From JAPLST01 sp964397565 (GTDB lineage Bacteria; Auribacterota; UBA3054; JAPLST01), in contig CAYNJC010000053.1 of assembly GCA_964397565.1 (NCBI GenBank), forward strand, positions 1 through 22,542: a stretch of 22,542 bases of DNA, given 5' to 3'. The notes below the pieces were generated by a model. It searched no databases. It was not told the DNA's origin and saw only the letters and a program-made list of their open reading frames with translations. This document shows positions 7,201-14,194 of the stretch, piece by piece. The translations under genes and the position numbers were made by a program. Numbering within the stretch: position 1 is the first letter of the stretch; every line of letters starts with the position of its first letter.

Positions 7201-8217
7201 ATGCCACCCGTGTCAGCTGAACATCCCGCCGTTGCTGTGCCAGTTGCCATCCACAGCGGGCTGACGATTGCCGCTGCCGCGCGGCTGGTGTTGGCAGCCC
7301 AGTATGCGCGCATCCGCAAGCACGCCCCCGGCGTGTTGCAGGATGCAGATCCGGAGCATGTGCATGACATGCGCGTCGCCATCCGGCGCGCGCGCTGCGC
7401 CGTGAAATTGTTCGGGCCGTGGCTGGATGATGTGGCCTGCCGGCCGTTGCGCCGCGAGCTGGCCTGGCTGGCCGGCCTGCTGGGCGGTGTGCGCGACATG
7501 GACGTGATGCTGGTTCATTTGCGTCGACAGTTCAAAGCGGCTGCGGCCGACAAAAAGAGCCGGGATGCCTTGCGCGCGTGCTGCCTGGCGGCGCGTGCGC
7601 CGGCGTTTGTGCGCCTGCAGGACGGTATGCTCTCCATCCGTTATGCCCACACGCTCAAAGCGCTGGCGCATGTGCTACAGCCGCCGCATCCGGCCGCCGC
7701 GGATACCAGCGGGCCGGCGCCGCGCGAAGGCGCGCGCATCCTGCGCGCGCTGATCACGCGCACGCTCAAAGTTGCGCCCGCACGGGTCACCCCGCACGCC
7801 TTGCACCGCATGCGCATTCAGTGCAAGCAATTGCGCTATGCCTGTGAGTTTCTTGCGCCACAAGTTGGCGAGGAAGTCCGCGACCTGGCCAAGCAGTTGG
7901 TGCGCGTGCAGGATTGTCTAGGCCGGCATCAAGATGCACAGGTGACCCAAGCGTTTCTGCGGCGCTGCGCCGCCATGCTTATGCAGCACGGCGAAATGGC
8001 GCCAGAACCGTTGCTGATGATCGGCGCGCTGCTGCAATGTGAGCGTGAAGTCGCCGCGCAACGCCGCGCCGCATTTGGCGCCCTGTGCGAGGTCTTTGTG
8101 CGCCAGGCCAAACGCGTCCGCGCCTTGTTGGGCAAACGCTGCCGCGACGATCATACGCTGCCTTCATCGCCGCAGAATGCTCTGAATGACGACCATCAAC
8201 CCGAGGATCCTCAATGA
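7201..8217 (+). CDS. CHAD domain protein (polyphosphate-binding fold)
   Basis: CHAD (conserved histidine alpha-helical domain) proteins bind inorganic polyphosphate through conserved His, Lys and Arg residues on two helical halves. Both halves are visible in the 338 residues: HDMRVAIRRARCAVKLF (His55, Arg58, Arg62, Arg63) and LHRMRIQCKQLRYACEF (His202, Arg205, Lys209, Arg212). There is no CYTH domain in front, as there is in many CHAD proteins, and no signal peptide, so it acts in the cytoplasm. The final 25 residues are polar and probably disordered. The start is ATG 2 nt after the preceding stop with a weak ribosome-binding site, suggesting coupled translation. The pairing with Ppx/GppA in one operon supports a polyphosphate role. 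Confidence 0.88.
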   Translation: MPPVSAEHPAVAVPVAIHSGLTIAAAARLVLAAQYARIRKHAPGVLQDADPEHVHDMRVAIRRARCAVKLFGPWLDDVACRPLRRELAWLAGLLGGVRDMDVMLVHLRRQFKAAAADKKSRDALRACCLAARAPAFVRLQDGMLSIRYAHTLKALAHVLQPPHPAAADTSGPAPREGARILRALITRTLKVAPARVTPHALHRMRIQCKQLRYACEFLAPQVGEEVRDLAKQLVRVQDCLGRHQDAQVTQAFLRRCAAMLMQHGEMAPEPLLMIGALLQCEREVAAQRRAAFGALCEVFVRQAKRVRALLGKRCRDDHTLPSSPQNALNDDHQPEDPQ

Positions 8218-8855
8218 AAGCGCCTCTTTATACTCTGCTGTTCGGCTTTGTTGTCATTGGTCTTGCCCTGCTTGTGGGGTGCACAACCGTGCGCCATGAT
8301 GCCGCTGGCTATTGGCCCCCGTGTGCGAGCCAGCCCGTGGCGGCCACGCCGACCGTGCAACCCGCGCCGACCATGCCGGCTGCGTATCCTGTGCCCGCCG
8401 CACTGTACGCCTTGACCAACACCGTCCGCGCGGACGGCCTGCCCGTGCTGGACAACCCACAAATACTGCTGTTTGATGGCACGCGCGCCGTGGCCCAGTC
8501 TGCACCTGACACGCAACTATGGGCGGCCAATTGTCCGGTCATGCTGCTGGTGCTTGACATCAACGCGCCCGGGCTTGAAGATCCCGTCTTCGGCGATGAT
8601 GATTGGTATTCCTGCGGCTTTCTCCTGCGCAACTGTGTTTATCGCGACGGCCGGCTGATGGTTGCCGACACGTTTACCGTCGAGGACATCAATGTTATTG
8701 ATGCCACGCCCGGCGGCCTGCCGGATGTGTCTAATGGCGACTTTGCCGGCCCGCGCGACGAAAATCCGCCGGCCAATCTCGCGCCCACGCTGGACGCGAT
8801 CAAGACCAGCCTGTTGACTCTCCTGCGCGCGCCGCCGCCCGCCGGGCAGCATTAA
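8214..8855 (+). CDS. Lipoprotein of unknown function
   Basis: The 213-residue product has a clear lipoprotein signal: MKAPLYTLLFGFVVIGLALLVGC, with lipobox LVGC (Cys23). A Pro/Ala/Thr-rich linker follows (about residues 35-65) and then a compact domain of about 130 residues with several Trp, Asp and Cys, including DPVFGDDDWYSCGFLLRNC. No family is recognised. The ATG overlaps the CHAD stop as ATGA, so it is the last gene of the operon. It is the only member predicted to leave the cytoplasm. Whether it is functionally tied to the kinase and CHAD genes or only co-transcribed cannot be told from the sequence. Confidence 0.7.
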   Translation: MKAPLYTLLFGFVVIGLALLVGCTTVRHDAAGYWPPCASQPVAATPTVQPAPTMPAAYPVPAALYALTNTVRADGLPVLDNPQILLFDGTRAVAQSAPDTQLWAANCPVMLLVLDINAPGLEDPVFGDDDWYSCGFLLRNCVYRDGRLMVADTFTVEDINVIDATPGGLPDVSNGDFAGPRDENPPANLAPTLDAIKTSLLTLLRAPPPAGQH

Positions 8856-8877
8856 CAAAGAAAAAAGTGCGAGAGGG

Positions 8878-8895
8878 CCGGACCTTCGTGTCCGG
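8878..8895. terminator. Candidate terminator between convergent operons
   Basis: CCGGAC - CTTCGT - GTCCGG forms a 6-bp stem in the 61-nt gap between convergent genes. On the minus strand a T6 run follows (8861-8866 as A on +), but 11 nt after the stem, which is further than usual. On the plus strand no T-run follows. It is plausible by position, weak by structure. Confidence 0.35.
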
Positions 8896-8916
8896 TGTTG
8901 CAGCAATCGCGCCGCC

Positions 8917-10221
8917 TCAGTCGCGCATGCGCTGCCAGAGCTGCGCCGCGGCGGCTTGACATGCCAAGGTCATGGCCGGCACATCCATCGTCGTGCAGGC
9001 GCCCGCCTGATACGCCAGCGCGCCGCCGACAATCGTCGCATGCACCGCCGCTTCCGCCGCGCCATACAACAAATGTCCCCAAATAGTATCGTCAGTAATC
9101 GGCGTGTGCGGACGATAGTCAAGCACCGCGATGTCCGCGCGCATGCCCGGCACGATCCGGCCATTACTGTCCGCAAAAAATCGCGCGGCCAGCGCCTGCG
9201 TGGCGTGATACATCGCCAGCGTCTCGGCAAAACCGACGCGCGGGTCATGGTGCACATGGCGTGCGAGTTCGTAGGCCGTCTTGTACGATTTCAACATGTT
9301 GCTGTGCATGCCGTCGGTGCCGGCCACGACGCGCACGCCCAGCGCATGCGCCTTGACAAGATCCAGCGCGCCGACGCCGTTGTGCATGTTTGAGTCGGGG
9401 CAATGCGCCAGGGCACAGTCCACCTGCGCGACGCGCCGCAGCTCGGCGTCGGTCAAATGCACGCCATGCACCAGCAGCGATGCGGGCCGCAGAATATCAA
9501 AGGCCGCCAGGCGTTCGAGCAGCGCATTCTGATTGCGCGTGACATCCAGCACATCTTCGGCGCAATGAATATGAAATCCTTCATCGGGCGGCGCGGCCGC
9601 GCGCACCTGCGCCAAGGTCGCATCGCTGAGCGTGAACGCGGCGTGCAAGCCGAATAATTTATTGATCCGGGCCGTCGGCAGGAACGTCACGTTTTCTTCA
9701 ATGGCCGACGCGGTGGCCGCCGGCCCGCGCCGGTCGGACACCTCGAAGCAGACCACGGCGCTCAGGCCGGCGCGTTCGAATTCATCAGCCAGAATCTGAA
9801 GACTGCCGCGAATCGCGCCATAGGAGGCATGATGGTCAATCAACATGGTCGCGCCGTGCTGCAAGCATTGCAGGGCCGTCCAGCGCGCGGACAGTCGCGT
9901 GTCGTCGTTGGTCAAGGCGGCATCGAGTTTCCACCACAAATTGTCGAGCACGGCCATGAAATCGGCGCTGGGCGCGCAGGCACAGCCGGTGGCCAGGGCC
10001 GAATAGGCATGGTGATGCGCATTGACAAAGCCGGGCACGATTAGCCGCCCGTCCACATCCAGCCAGGCCAGCTTTGGTGGCAACGCGGCGCGCGGCACAA
10101 TGTCCGCAATGCGTGCGCCCTCCAGCACCAGGGCATGGTCGTGCATCACGTGCGTGCCGGTGAACAACGGGCCGTTGACCAGGGCGCGGCGCACAGGGCG
10201 CGAACCGGATGTGGTATTCAT
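8917..10221 (-). CDS. ssnA: SsnA-like aminohydrolase (amidohydrolase superfamily)
   Basis: A metal-dependent hydrolase of the ATZ/TRZ type, 434 residues. Metal-site motifs are visible in order: NAHHHAYS (HxH, His69/His71), GFHIHCAED, HCPDSNMHNGVG and GTDGMHSNM. Resemblance to E. coli SsnA as I remember it is specific: PSADFMAVLDNLWWKLD and IDHHASYGAIRGSL match its PxPDF, NLWWRLD and IDHHASPAYIGGSL segments. SsnA is encoded with selenium-dependent molybdenum hydroxylase and purine-catabolism genes in enterics; its substrate is not established. No such partners are seen here. The gene is last in a six-gene minus-strand set and overlaps the phosphofructokinase-fold gene as ATGA. The symbol is by similarity only. 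Confidence 0.8.
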   Translation of the reverse strand: MNTTSGSRPVRRALVNGPLFTGTHVMHDHALVLEGARIADIVPRAALPPKLAWLDVDGRLIVPGFVNAHHHAYSALATGCACAPSADFMAVLDNLWWKLDAALTNDDTRLSARWTALQCLQHGATMLIDHHASYGAIRGSLQILADEFERAGLSAVVCFEVSDRRGPAATASAIEENVTFLPTARINKLFGLHAAFTLSDATLAQVRAAAPPDEGFHIHCAEDVLDVTRNQNALLERLAAFDILRPASLLVHGVHLTDAELRRVAQVDCALAHCPDSNMHNGVGALDLVKAHALGVRVVAGTDGMHSNMLKSYKTAYELARHVHHDPRVGFAETLAMYHATQALAARFFADSNGRIVPGMRADIAVLDYRPHTPITDDTIWGHLLYGAAEAAVHATIVGGALAYQAGACTTMDVPAMTLACQAAAAQLWQRMRD

Positions 10222-11330
10222 GAAGGGGAACCGGGCGCGGGTGAAACAAGCGGGGCAAGCGCGTGGGCACAGGCGGTGGTCGCGCGATACGTCGCGGGCC
10301 GCAGAAAGTTTGCCGGCACGTGGCGCGGCGTGTCAACGCATTCGAGCAAGGGAATGGCATCCATGGTCATGCGCGCCGTCGCCAGCGTGGCGCGGTGATT
10401 GGCAATCAAAGTTGCAGTGTGCGCGCGGGCCGCGTGACGGACGCCGGCGCGCGCCATGGCGGATGCCAGCGCGCGTTCGCCGCGCACAGCGGGTGTGCCG
10501 GCCTGCGCGGGATCGAGCGTGACGATCTCGACCCCGACCTGCAGGCGCACGCGTAACAGTTCAGCCAACGCGGCGGCGCGGGCGTGTTCGCACGCGGCCA
10601 GCGGCTGGCGCTGCGCCGTGCAAACACCGTCACTCATGACAATAACGGCCGCGCCGTCATGCGCGCGGGCTTTTTCGATCTGGGCACACAGGCGCGCACT
10701 ATCGAACGGCGTGTCCGCGGTCAGGCACAGCACGTTGGTGGCATTGTCCGCGAGTGCCGCCGCACCAACGCTCAGCCAGCCGGCCACGTCGCCGATAATC
10801 CTGACGATGCCAATCGGCGCGCGCCGCCGGTCACGCTGACGCGCCCTGCGCAGCAGGTTCACCGTCTGAGCGCAGTGCGCCAAGGCACTCGGAAAGCCGC
10901 TGCTGCTATGGGTGAACGGCACGCTGTTGTAGGGGCAACACGGCAGGCCGATCAGCGTGCCGGCGACGCCACTTTCGCGGCACCACAGCGCCAGGCGCGC
11001 GGCCAGCCGCATGGCGTGCGCGTCGCCGGCCACATAAAAATCCGCAGGTGCTGCCAGCAGCGTGCGCAGGGCCGCGCCACGCTGCCGCAGTTCGTTGACG
11101 TCCGGCAGTGTCAGCCGCAGCAGTGGCCGGCGCAGAATATCAGCCGGGGTACGTACCCGCACCACGGCCTTCGGCGTCAGCGTCCAGAGATCCGCGGCGT
11201 CGGCCGTGGCGAGTGCTGCATAGCGCGGCGCGCACGCCGCCAGCCAGGCCATCACGAGTGGTTCGAGGCACGTGCCCGCCGGCGGCAGCAGCAGCAGGAC
11301 CGCTTCTTTGTTTAGTGTGCGCGCCGCCAT
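10218..11330 (-). CDS. Degenerate phosphofructokinase-fold protein (probable pseudoenzyme)
   Basis: A 370-residue product that aligns with ATP/PPi-dependent 6-phosphofructokinase along its length but lacks the active site. GLPCCPYNSVP (residues 128-138) stands where PFK has GIPKTIDNDLP: both catalytic Asp are gone. VAGDAHA (100-106) replaces IGGDGS/GGDDT, and the N-terminal GGDxPGxN loop is absent (PPAGTCLEPLV). The structural part is well kept: IGDVAGWLSVGAAAL (GRHAGW region) and TADTPFD followed by LCAQIEKARAHDGAAVIVMSDG. The ATG overlaps the end of the upstream glycosyltransferase gene by 19 nt; the open frame upstream of it lies inside that gene and is rejected. It may be a regulatory or sugar-phosphate-binding protein, or a hydrolase with new chemistry. 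The family call is firm, the function unknown. Confidence 0.72.
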   Translation of the reverse strand: MAARTLNKEAVLLLLPPAGTCLEPLVMAWLAACAPRYAALATADAADLWTLTPKAVVRVRTPADILRRPLLRLTLPDVNELRQRGAALRTLLAAPADFYVAGDAHAMRLAARLALWCRESGVAGTLIGLPCCPYNSVPFTHSSSGFPSALAHCAQTVNLLRRARQRDRRRAPIGIVRIIGDVAGWLSVGAAALADNATNVLCLTADTPFDSARLCAQIEKARAHDGAAVIVMSDGVCTAQRQPLAACEHARAAALAELLRVRLQVGVEIVTLDPAQAGTPAVRGERALASAMARAGVRHAARAHTATLIANHRATLATARMTMDAIPLLECVDTPRHVPANFLRPATYRATTACAHALAPLVSPAPGSPS

Positions 11331-12271
11331 GAAAATGTGGTGCGATGGACAAATAACTCGGCTGCGCCGGCCACTAGCATTAGCAGTATCGTCAGCACAA
11401 TGCCGGCCCAACCCGACAACCAGATGCTCGGCACGCCCGCCGCCAGCGTTGCGCCGCCAAACAACAGATTGACCTGCGCGGCCGACAGGCCCAGGCGCCG
11501 CAGCCGATGCGCGCAATGATCCTGGCCGCCAATCCAGACCGGGCGGCCGTGCCAGGCGCGCACCAGCATCACGGAGAACGTGTCGTACAGCGGCACCCAC
11601 AACACCGGCAGCAAGTGCCACGCATGCGCGGGCCCGAGTATCTTGGCGCACCAGACGCCCAGCAGCAAACTACCGGCGTCACCCATGAAGATCCGCGCCG
11701 GCGGCCAGTTCAGCGTCAGAAAGCCAAGCAAGGCGCCGGCAATCAACAGAGTGGCAAATTGCCGATGCGCGGCATAGCTGACCAGCATGCAACAACACGC
11801 CACCGTCGCGCATGCGCCATCGCTGTTATCCAACAAATTGAAACTGTTCATCGCCACGAGAAAAATGGCAAACCAGAGCGCGCAGCGCGCCGGCGCCGCA
11901 CCCCACAGAAGCCATGCGCTCACCGCCGCAACGCCCATCATCAATAACAATTTTGGCAGAGGCCGCAGGGCCAAGCGGTCATCCAGCAGGCCGGCGGCCA
12001 GCGGCAGCACGGTCATTGGCACGATCAAGGTGAAAAATGTGTTTGTAAAAGAAAACGGCGCGTTAAGATATATCAGCCAATACCGGCTCAATAAATAGCC
12101 GGCCGCCATTGCCACGCCGCCGAGCAGCGGCACCGCGCGGCCATGGTCTTTGCCTGGTGTGGGCTGGGCGACAAAACCAAGTCGAGGTGCGAGCTGGATG
12201 CACACGCGCGCAACCATGCGGGTGACGAGCACGCTCGCCAGCGTGGCGCCGGCGATCTGGATGGTGGTCAT
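11312..12271 (-). CDS. WecA/MraY-type polyprenyl-phosphate sugar-1-phosphate transferase
   Basis: An integral membrane enzyme that transfers a sugar-1-phosphate from a UDP-sugar to undecaprenyl phosphate, starting synthesis of a surface polysaccharide or wall polymer. The 319 residues show about ten hydrophobic segments. Family motifs: GLLDDR (Asp97, Asp98), NSFNLLDNSDGA (142-153), ARIFMGDAGSLLLG (Asp198) and a cytoplasmic loop GGQDHCAHRL (His252, His255). The motif is usually NxxNLxDGxDG; here the first Gly is Asn149. The HxxH loop is closer to WecA/TagO than to MraY. The ATG overlaps the stop of the exported DJ-1 gene as ATGA. No other polysaccharide genes are adjacent, so the acceptor sugar cannot be inferred. 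Confidence 0.87.
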   Translation of the reverse strand: MTTIQIAGATLASVLVTRMVARVCIQLAPRLGFVAQPTPGKDHGRAVPLLGGVAMAAGYLLSRYWLIYLNAPFSFTNTFFTLIVPMTVLPLAAGLLDDRLALRPLPKLLLMMGVAAVSAWLLWGAAPARCALWFAIFLVAMNSFNLLDNSDGACATVACCCMLVSYAAHRQFATLLIAGALLGFLTLNWPPARIFMGDAGSLLLGVWCAKILGPAHAWHLLPVLWVPLYDTFSVMLVRAWHGRPVWIGGQDHCAHRLRRLGLSAAQVNLLFGGATLAAGVPSIWLSGWAGIVLTILLMLVAGAAELFVHRTTFSWRRAH

Positions 12272-12894
12272 GGCGTGACCGGCGCGGGCCGCAGCACGCG
12301 CAGCAACTCCTGGGCGAAGGCCGCCGCGCTGGCCGGGCCATCACTGGTCACGATCCGGCCGGCGCAGGCAACGGCGTTGGGCGTATAGCGCGCTTTGCCC
12401 GCCCGCAGCTCGTCTTTGACGCCGGGAAAGACGGTGGCCGTCACATTCGACAGCACGCCGGCGCGGGCCAGAATCACGGGCGCAATGCACTCGGCGCCCA
12501 GCACCTTGCCCTGCGCCAGCGCCGCGCGGCACAGGGCATGACAGCGCGGATCATTCCAGTAGGTTTGCGCACCGCGGCCGCCGACAAACACCAGCGCGTC
12601 GAATGCGCGCACGTCCAAGCTGGCCAGCAGAGCATCGGGCCGCACCTGCGCGCCCAACATGCCGGTCACCGCATTGGTTGTCGTGGAAAAAACACGCACC
12701 GTGCAGTGCGCTTGCTCGAAGTATTTTTTTGGCACCAACAATTCTTCATCGCGAAATTGGGCCGGAGCAATGATCATGGCAATAGTTGTGCGCGCCGGTG
12801 GCGGCGGCGTACCCGCCGCCGCGACACTGTGGATCAGCCACCAGACCAGCGCAGCCATCAATGCCGCTACCCGCCTGTGCCTGTTGCTCTGCAT
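12268..12894 (-). CDS. Exported DJ-1/PfpI family protein
   Basis: 208 residues with an N-terminal signal peptide (basic start, hydrophobic LMAALVWWLIHSVAAAG, likely cleavage near residue 27) followed by a DJ-1/PfpI domain. The nucleophile elbow is GAECIAPVILARAGVL (Cys136), close to the typical AICIAP sequence. The acidic partner is probably in FRDEELLVP (Asp49-Glu51), and FVGGRGAQTYWND is the usual GG turn. Members act as proteases, glyoxalase/deglycase-type enzymes or chaperones; I cannot choose. Export is unusual for the family and fits an envelope protein-quality role beside the exported FKBP isomerase. It starts 11 nt after the thioredoxin stop and overlaps the glycosyltransferase gene. 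Confidence 0.82.
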   Translation of the reverse strand: MQSNRHRRVAALMAALVWWLIHSVAAAGTPPPPARTTIAMIIAPAQFRDEELLVPKKYFEQAHCTVRVFSTTTNAVTGMLGAQVRPDALLASLDVRAFDALVFVGGRGAQTYWNDPRCHALCRAALAQGKVLGAECIAPVILARAGVLSNVTATVFPGVKDELRAGKARYTPNAVACAGRIVTSDGPASAAAFAQELLRVLRPAPVTP

Positions 12895-12905
12895 CTCCGC
12901 TCCTG

Positions 12906-13232
12906 TTACAAACCAAAGGCGGCTTTGACCCGCTTGGTCAGGTCAGGCAGCGACATGCTGCCGACGGCCGTGTCAACCGCAATGCCATCCTTGATGAAGA
13001 CGATGGTCGGGATGCTCATGACATTGAAGCGCTGGCCGATTTCGGGCGTCTGATCGACGTCCACTTTGCAGACTTTGATGGCCGGCTGCCCGTCGGCAAA
13101 CTTCGCCAGGGTCGGCGCAAAGGCGCGGCACGGCCCGCACCATTCCGCCCAGAAGTCGATGATCACCGGCTTGGTGGACTTCAACACTTCCTGCTCGAAG
13201 TTCTCGTTCGTGACGGCGATTTCATTACTCAT
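12906..13232 (-). CDS. trxA: Thioredoxin
   Basis: A 108-residue single-domain thioredoxin, which reduces protein disulfides in the cytoplasm. The active site is WAEWCGPCRAFAP (Cys32 and Cys35) and the cis-proline loop is MSIPTIVFIKDG. Length and layout fit TrxA exactly. The start chosen is MSNEIAVTNENF at 13232. An open frame extends upstream to 13313, but it would add 27 residues with no thioredoxin character and no better ribosome-binding site. The gene follows the FKBP isomerase gene by 80 nt and precedes the exported DJ-1 gene by 11 nt, on the same strand and probably in the same transcript. Confidence 0.92.
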   Translation of the reverse strand: MSNEIAVTNENFEQEVLKSTKPVIIDFWAEWCGPCRAFAPTLAKFADGQPAIKVCKVDVDQTPEIGQRFNVMSIPTIVFIKDGIAVDTAVGSMSLPDLTKRVKAAFGL

Positions 13233-13305
13233 ACGGCGTTCTCGGCGGACATGAAAAAAACAGGCAAGAAAGCTGCAACGAGCATGGCAATACGGGCGCT
13301 GCCGT

Positions 13306-13321
13306 TCGGGCATTATTGCCC
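13306..13321. other. Palindrome over the FKBP stop codon
   Basis: CGGGCA - TTAT - TGCCCG is a perfect 6-bp stem. On the minus strand the loop is ATAA, so the stop codon of the isomerase gene lies in the loop. No T-run follows directly; a T7 run lies about 46 nt further along that strand (13254-13260). It could be a processing or weak attenuation site that lowers expression of the downstream genes. Confidence 0.35.
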
Positions 13322-13990
13322 GATTTTCAACAGCTCGATTTCATAAATCAGGGTTGCGTTCGGGCCAATGGTGTGAACGGCGCCGGTCGCGCCGTAGCCC
13401 AGTTGGGGCGGCACAACCACGCGCACCATGCTGCCGGTTGCCATCAATTGCAGCACCTCGGCGCAGCCGTCAATCACCGCATTCGGCCCGCTCAAGGCAA
13501 AGACCGCCGGTTGGCCATTGCGATACGAGTTCTCAAATTCGGTGCCATCCACCAGCAGGCCGCGATAGTGGACGGTCACCTGATCCGTCGAGCGCGGACA
13601 CGGGCCGCTGCTCGCGCGCAGAACTCTGTACTGCAGACCGCTCGGGGTGGTGACCACGCCTGGCAGCTTGGCGTTGGCGGCGCGGAAGGCATCGCCGTCC
13701 AGCTTGTTCTTCTCGGCAATCGCCTGGGCCAGCACGGTGGCTGCATCTTGATCCGTCATGGCACACGGGCGGCGCATGACATTATCTTCGAGGGCGCGAC
13801 TGCACGCGGCCGCGTCAAACATATTGGTCATGGACTTGACCGTATCGGCGAGCCGCACGGCCAGTTGCATACCGAGCGCATAACTGTAGCGCTGGGCCGC
13901 ATTGGTGAGCGCGCTAGCGTCGGCCGCCGGTGCGCACACTGCACCGATCAAGATCAGCACACCCATCATGGTCAGCATCCTTACTTTCAT
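13313..13990 (-). CDS. Exported FKBP-type peptidyl-prolyl isomerase (Mip/FkpA-like)
   Basis: A folding catalyst for prolyl bonds, predicted periplasmic. The 225 residues comprise a signal peptide (MKVRMLTMMGVLILIGAVCAPAADA), an N-terminal helical dimerisation region like that of Mip/FkpA (YSYALGMQLAVRL), and an FKBP domain from about residue 115. Domain motifs: SGLQYRVL, VTVHYRGLLVDGTEFENSY, VIDGCAEVLQLMATGS, VVPPQLGYGATGA and TLIYEIELLKIG. The Trp at the base of the FKBP pocket (usually VIxGW) is Cys176, which can weaken macrolide binding. The start is fixed by GAGGAG 7 nt before ATG 13990; the longer open frame upstream runs through the promoter and is rejected. It is first in the operon and under a strong promoter. 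Confidence 0.9.
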   Translation of the reverse strand: MKVRMLTMMGVLILIGAVCAPAADASALTNAAQRYSYALGMQLAVRLADTVKSMTNMFDAAACSRALEDNVMRRPCAMTDQDAATVLAQAIAEKNKLDGDAFRAANAKLPGVVTTPSGLQYRVLRASSGPCPRSTDQVTVHYRGLLVDGTEFENSYRNGQPAVFALSGPNAVIDGCAEVLQLMATGSMVRVVVPPQLGYGATGAVHTIGPNATLIYEIELLKIGQ

Positions 13991-14080
13991 AAGCGTACTC
14001 CTCGGGGCTATTGCCGGCGCTGCCGGGAATGAAAAAAACCAGTGAATCCACCGGTGCTTTACTATGTCAAACGCGGCCAA

Positions 14081-14109
14081 AGTATAGCATAATCTTTTGG
14101 GGGTGTCAA
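14081..14109 (-). promoter_or_regulatory. Near-consensus sigma70 promoter for the FKBP-to-SsnA gene set
   Basis: On the minus strand: TTGACA (14104-14109), a 17-nt spacer ending in TTATGC, and TATACT (14081-14086) with extended -10 TGC. This is the best promoter in the window. Transcription would start near 14074, giving a leader of about 85 nt to the FKBP start. Confidence 0.85.
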
Positions 14110-14155
14110 GAAAACGCGGCGCCGTGCGCGGGGTGCAACCGCGCCACGCGAGATA

Positions 14156-14164
14156 TGCTATAGT
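14156..14164 (+). promoter_or_regulatory. Possible extended -10 for the DUF4105 gene
   Basis: TGCTATAGT is an extended -10 (TATAGT, 14159-14164) 31 nt before the ATG, sharing TATGCTATA with the divergent promoter. No acceptable -35 lies 16-18 nt upstream, so it would rely on the extended -10 alone. Confidence 0.35.
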
Positions 14165-14194
14165 ATACCAATCTGCCATGAAGACACACCGCAC

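Noticed and set aside
10584..11315. 243-residue open frame on the plus strand
   Set aside because: It is antisense to the PFK-fold gene; composition is Arg/Gln-rich and no family features are seen.
13316..14032. 238-residue open frame on the plus strand
   Set aside because: It is antisense to the FKBP isomerase gene, which has a signal peptide, family motifs and a good ribosome-binding site.
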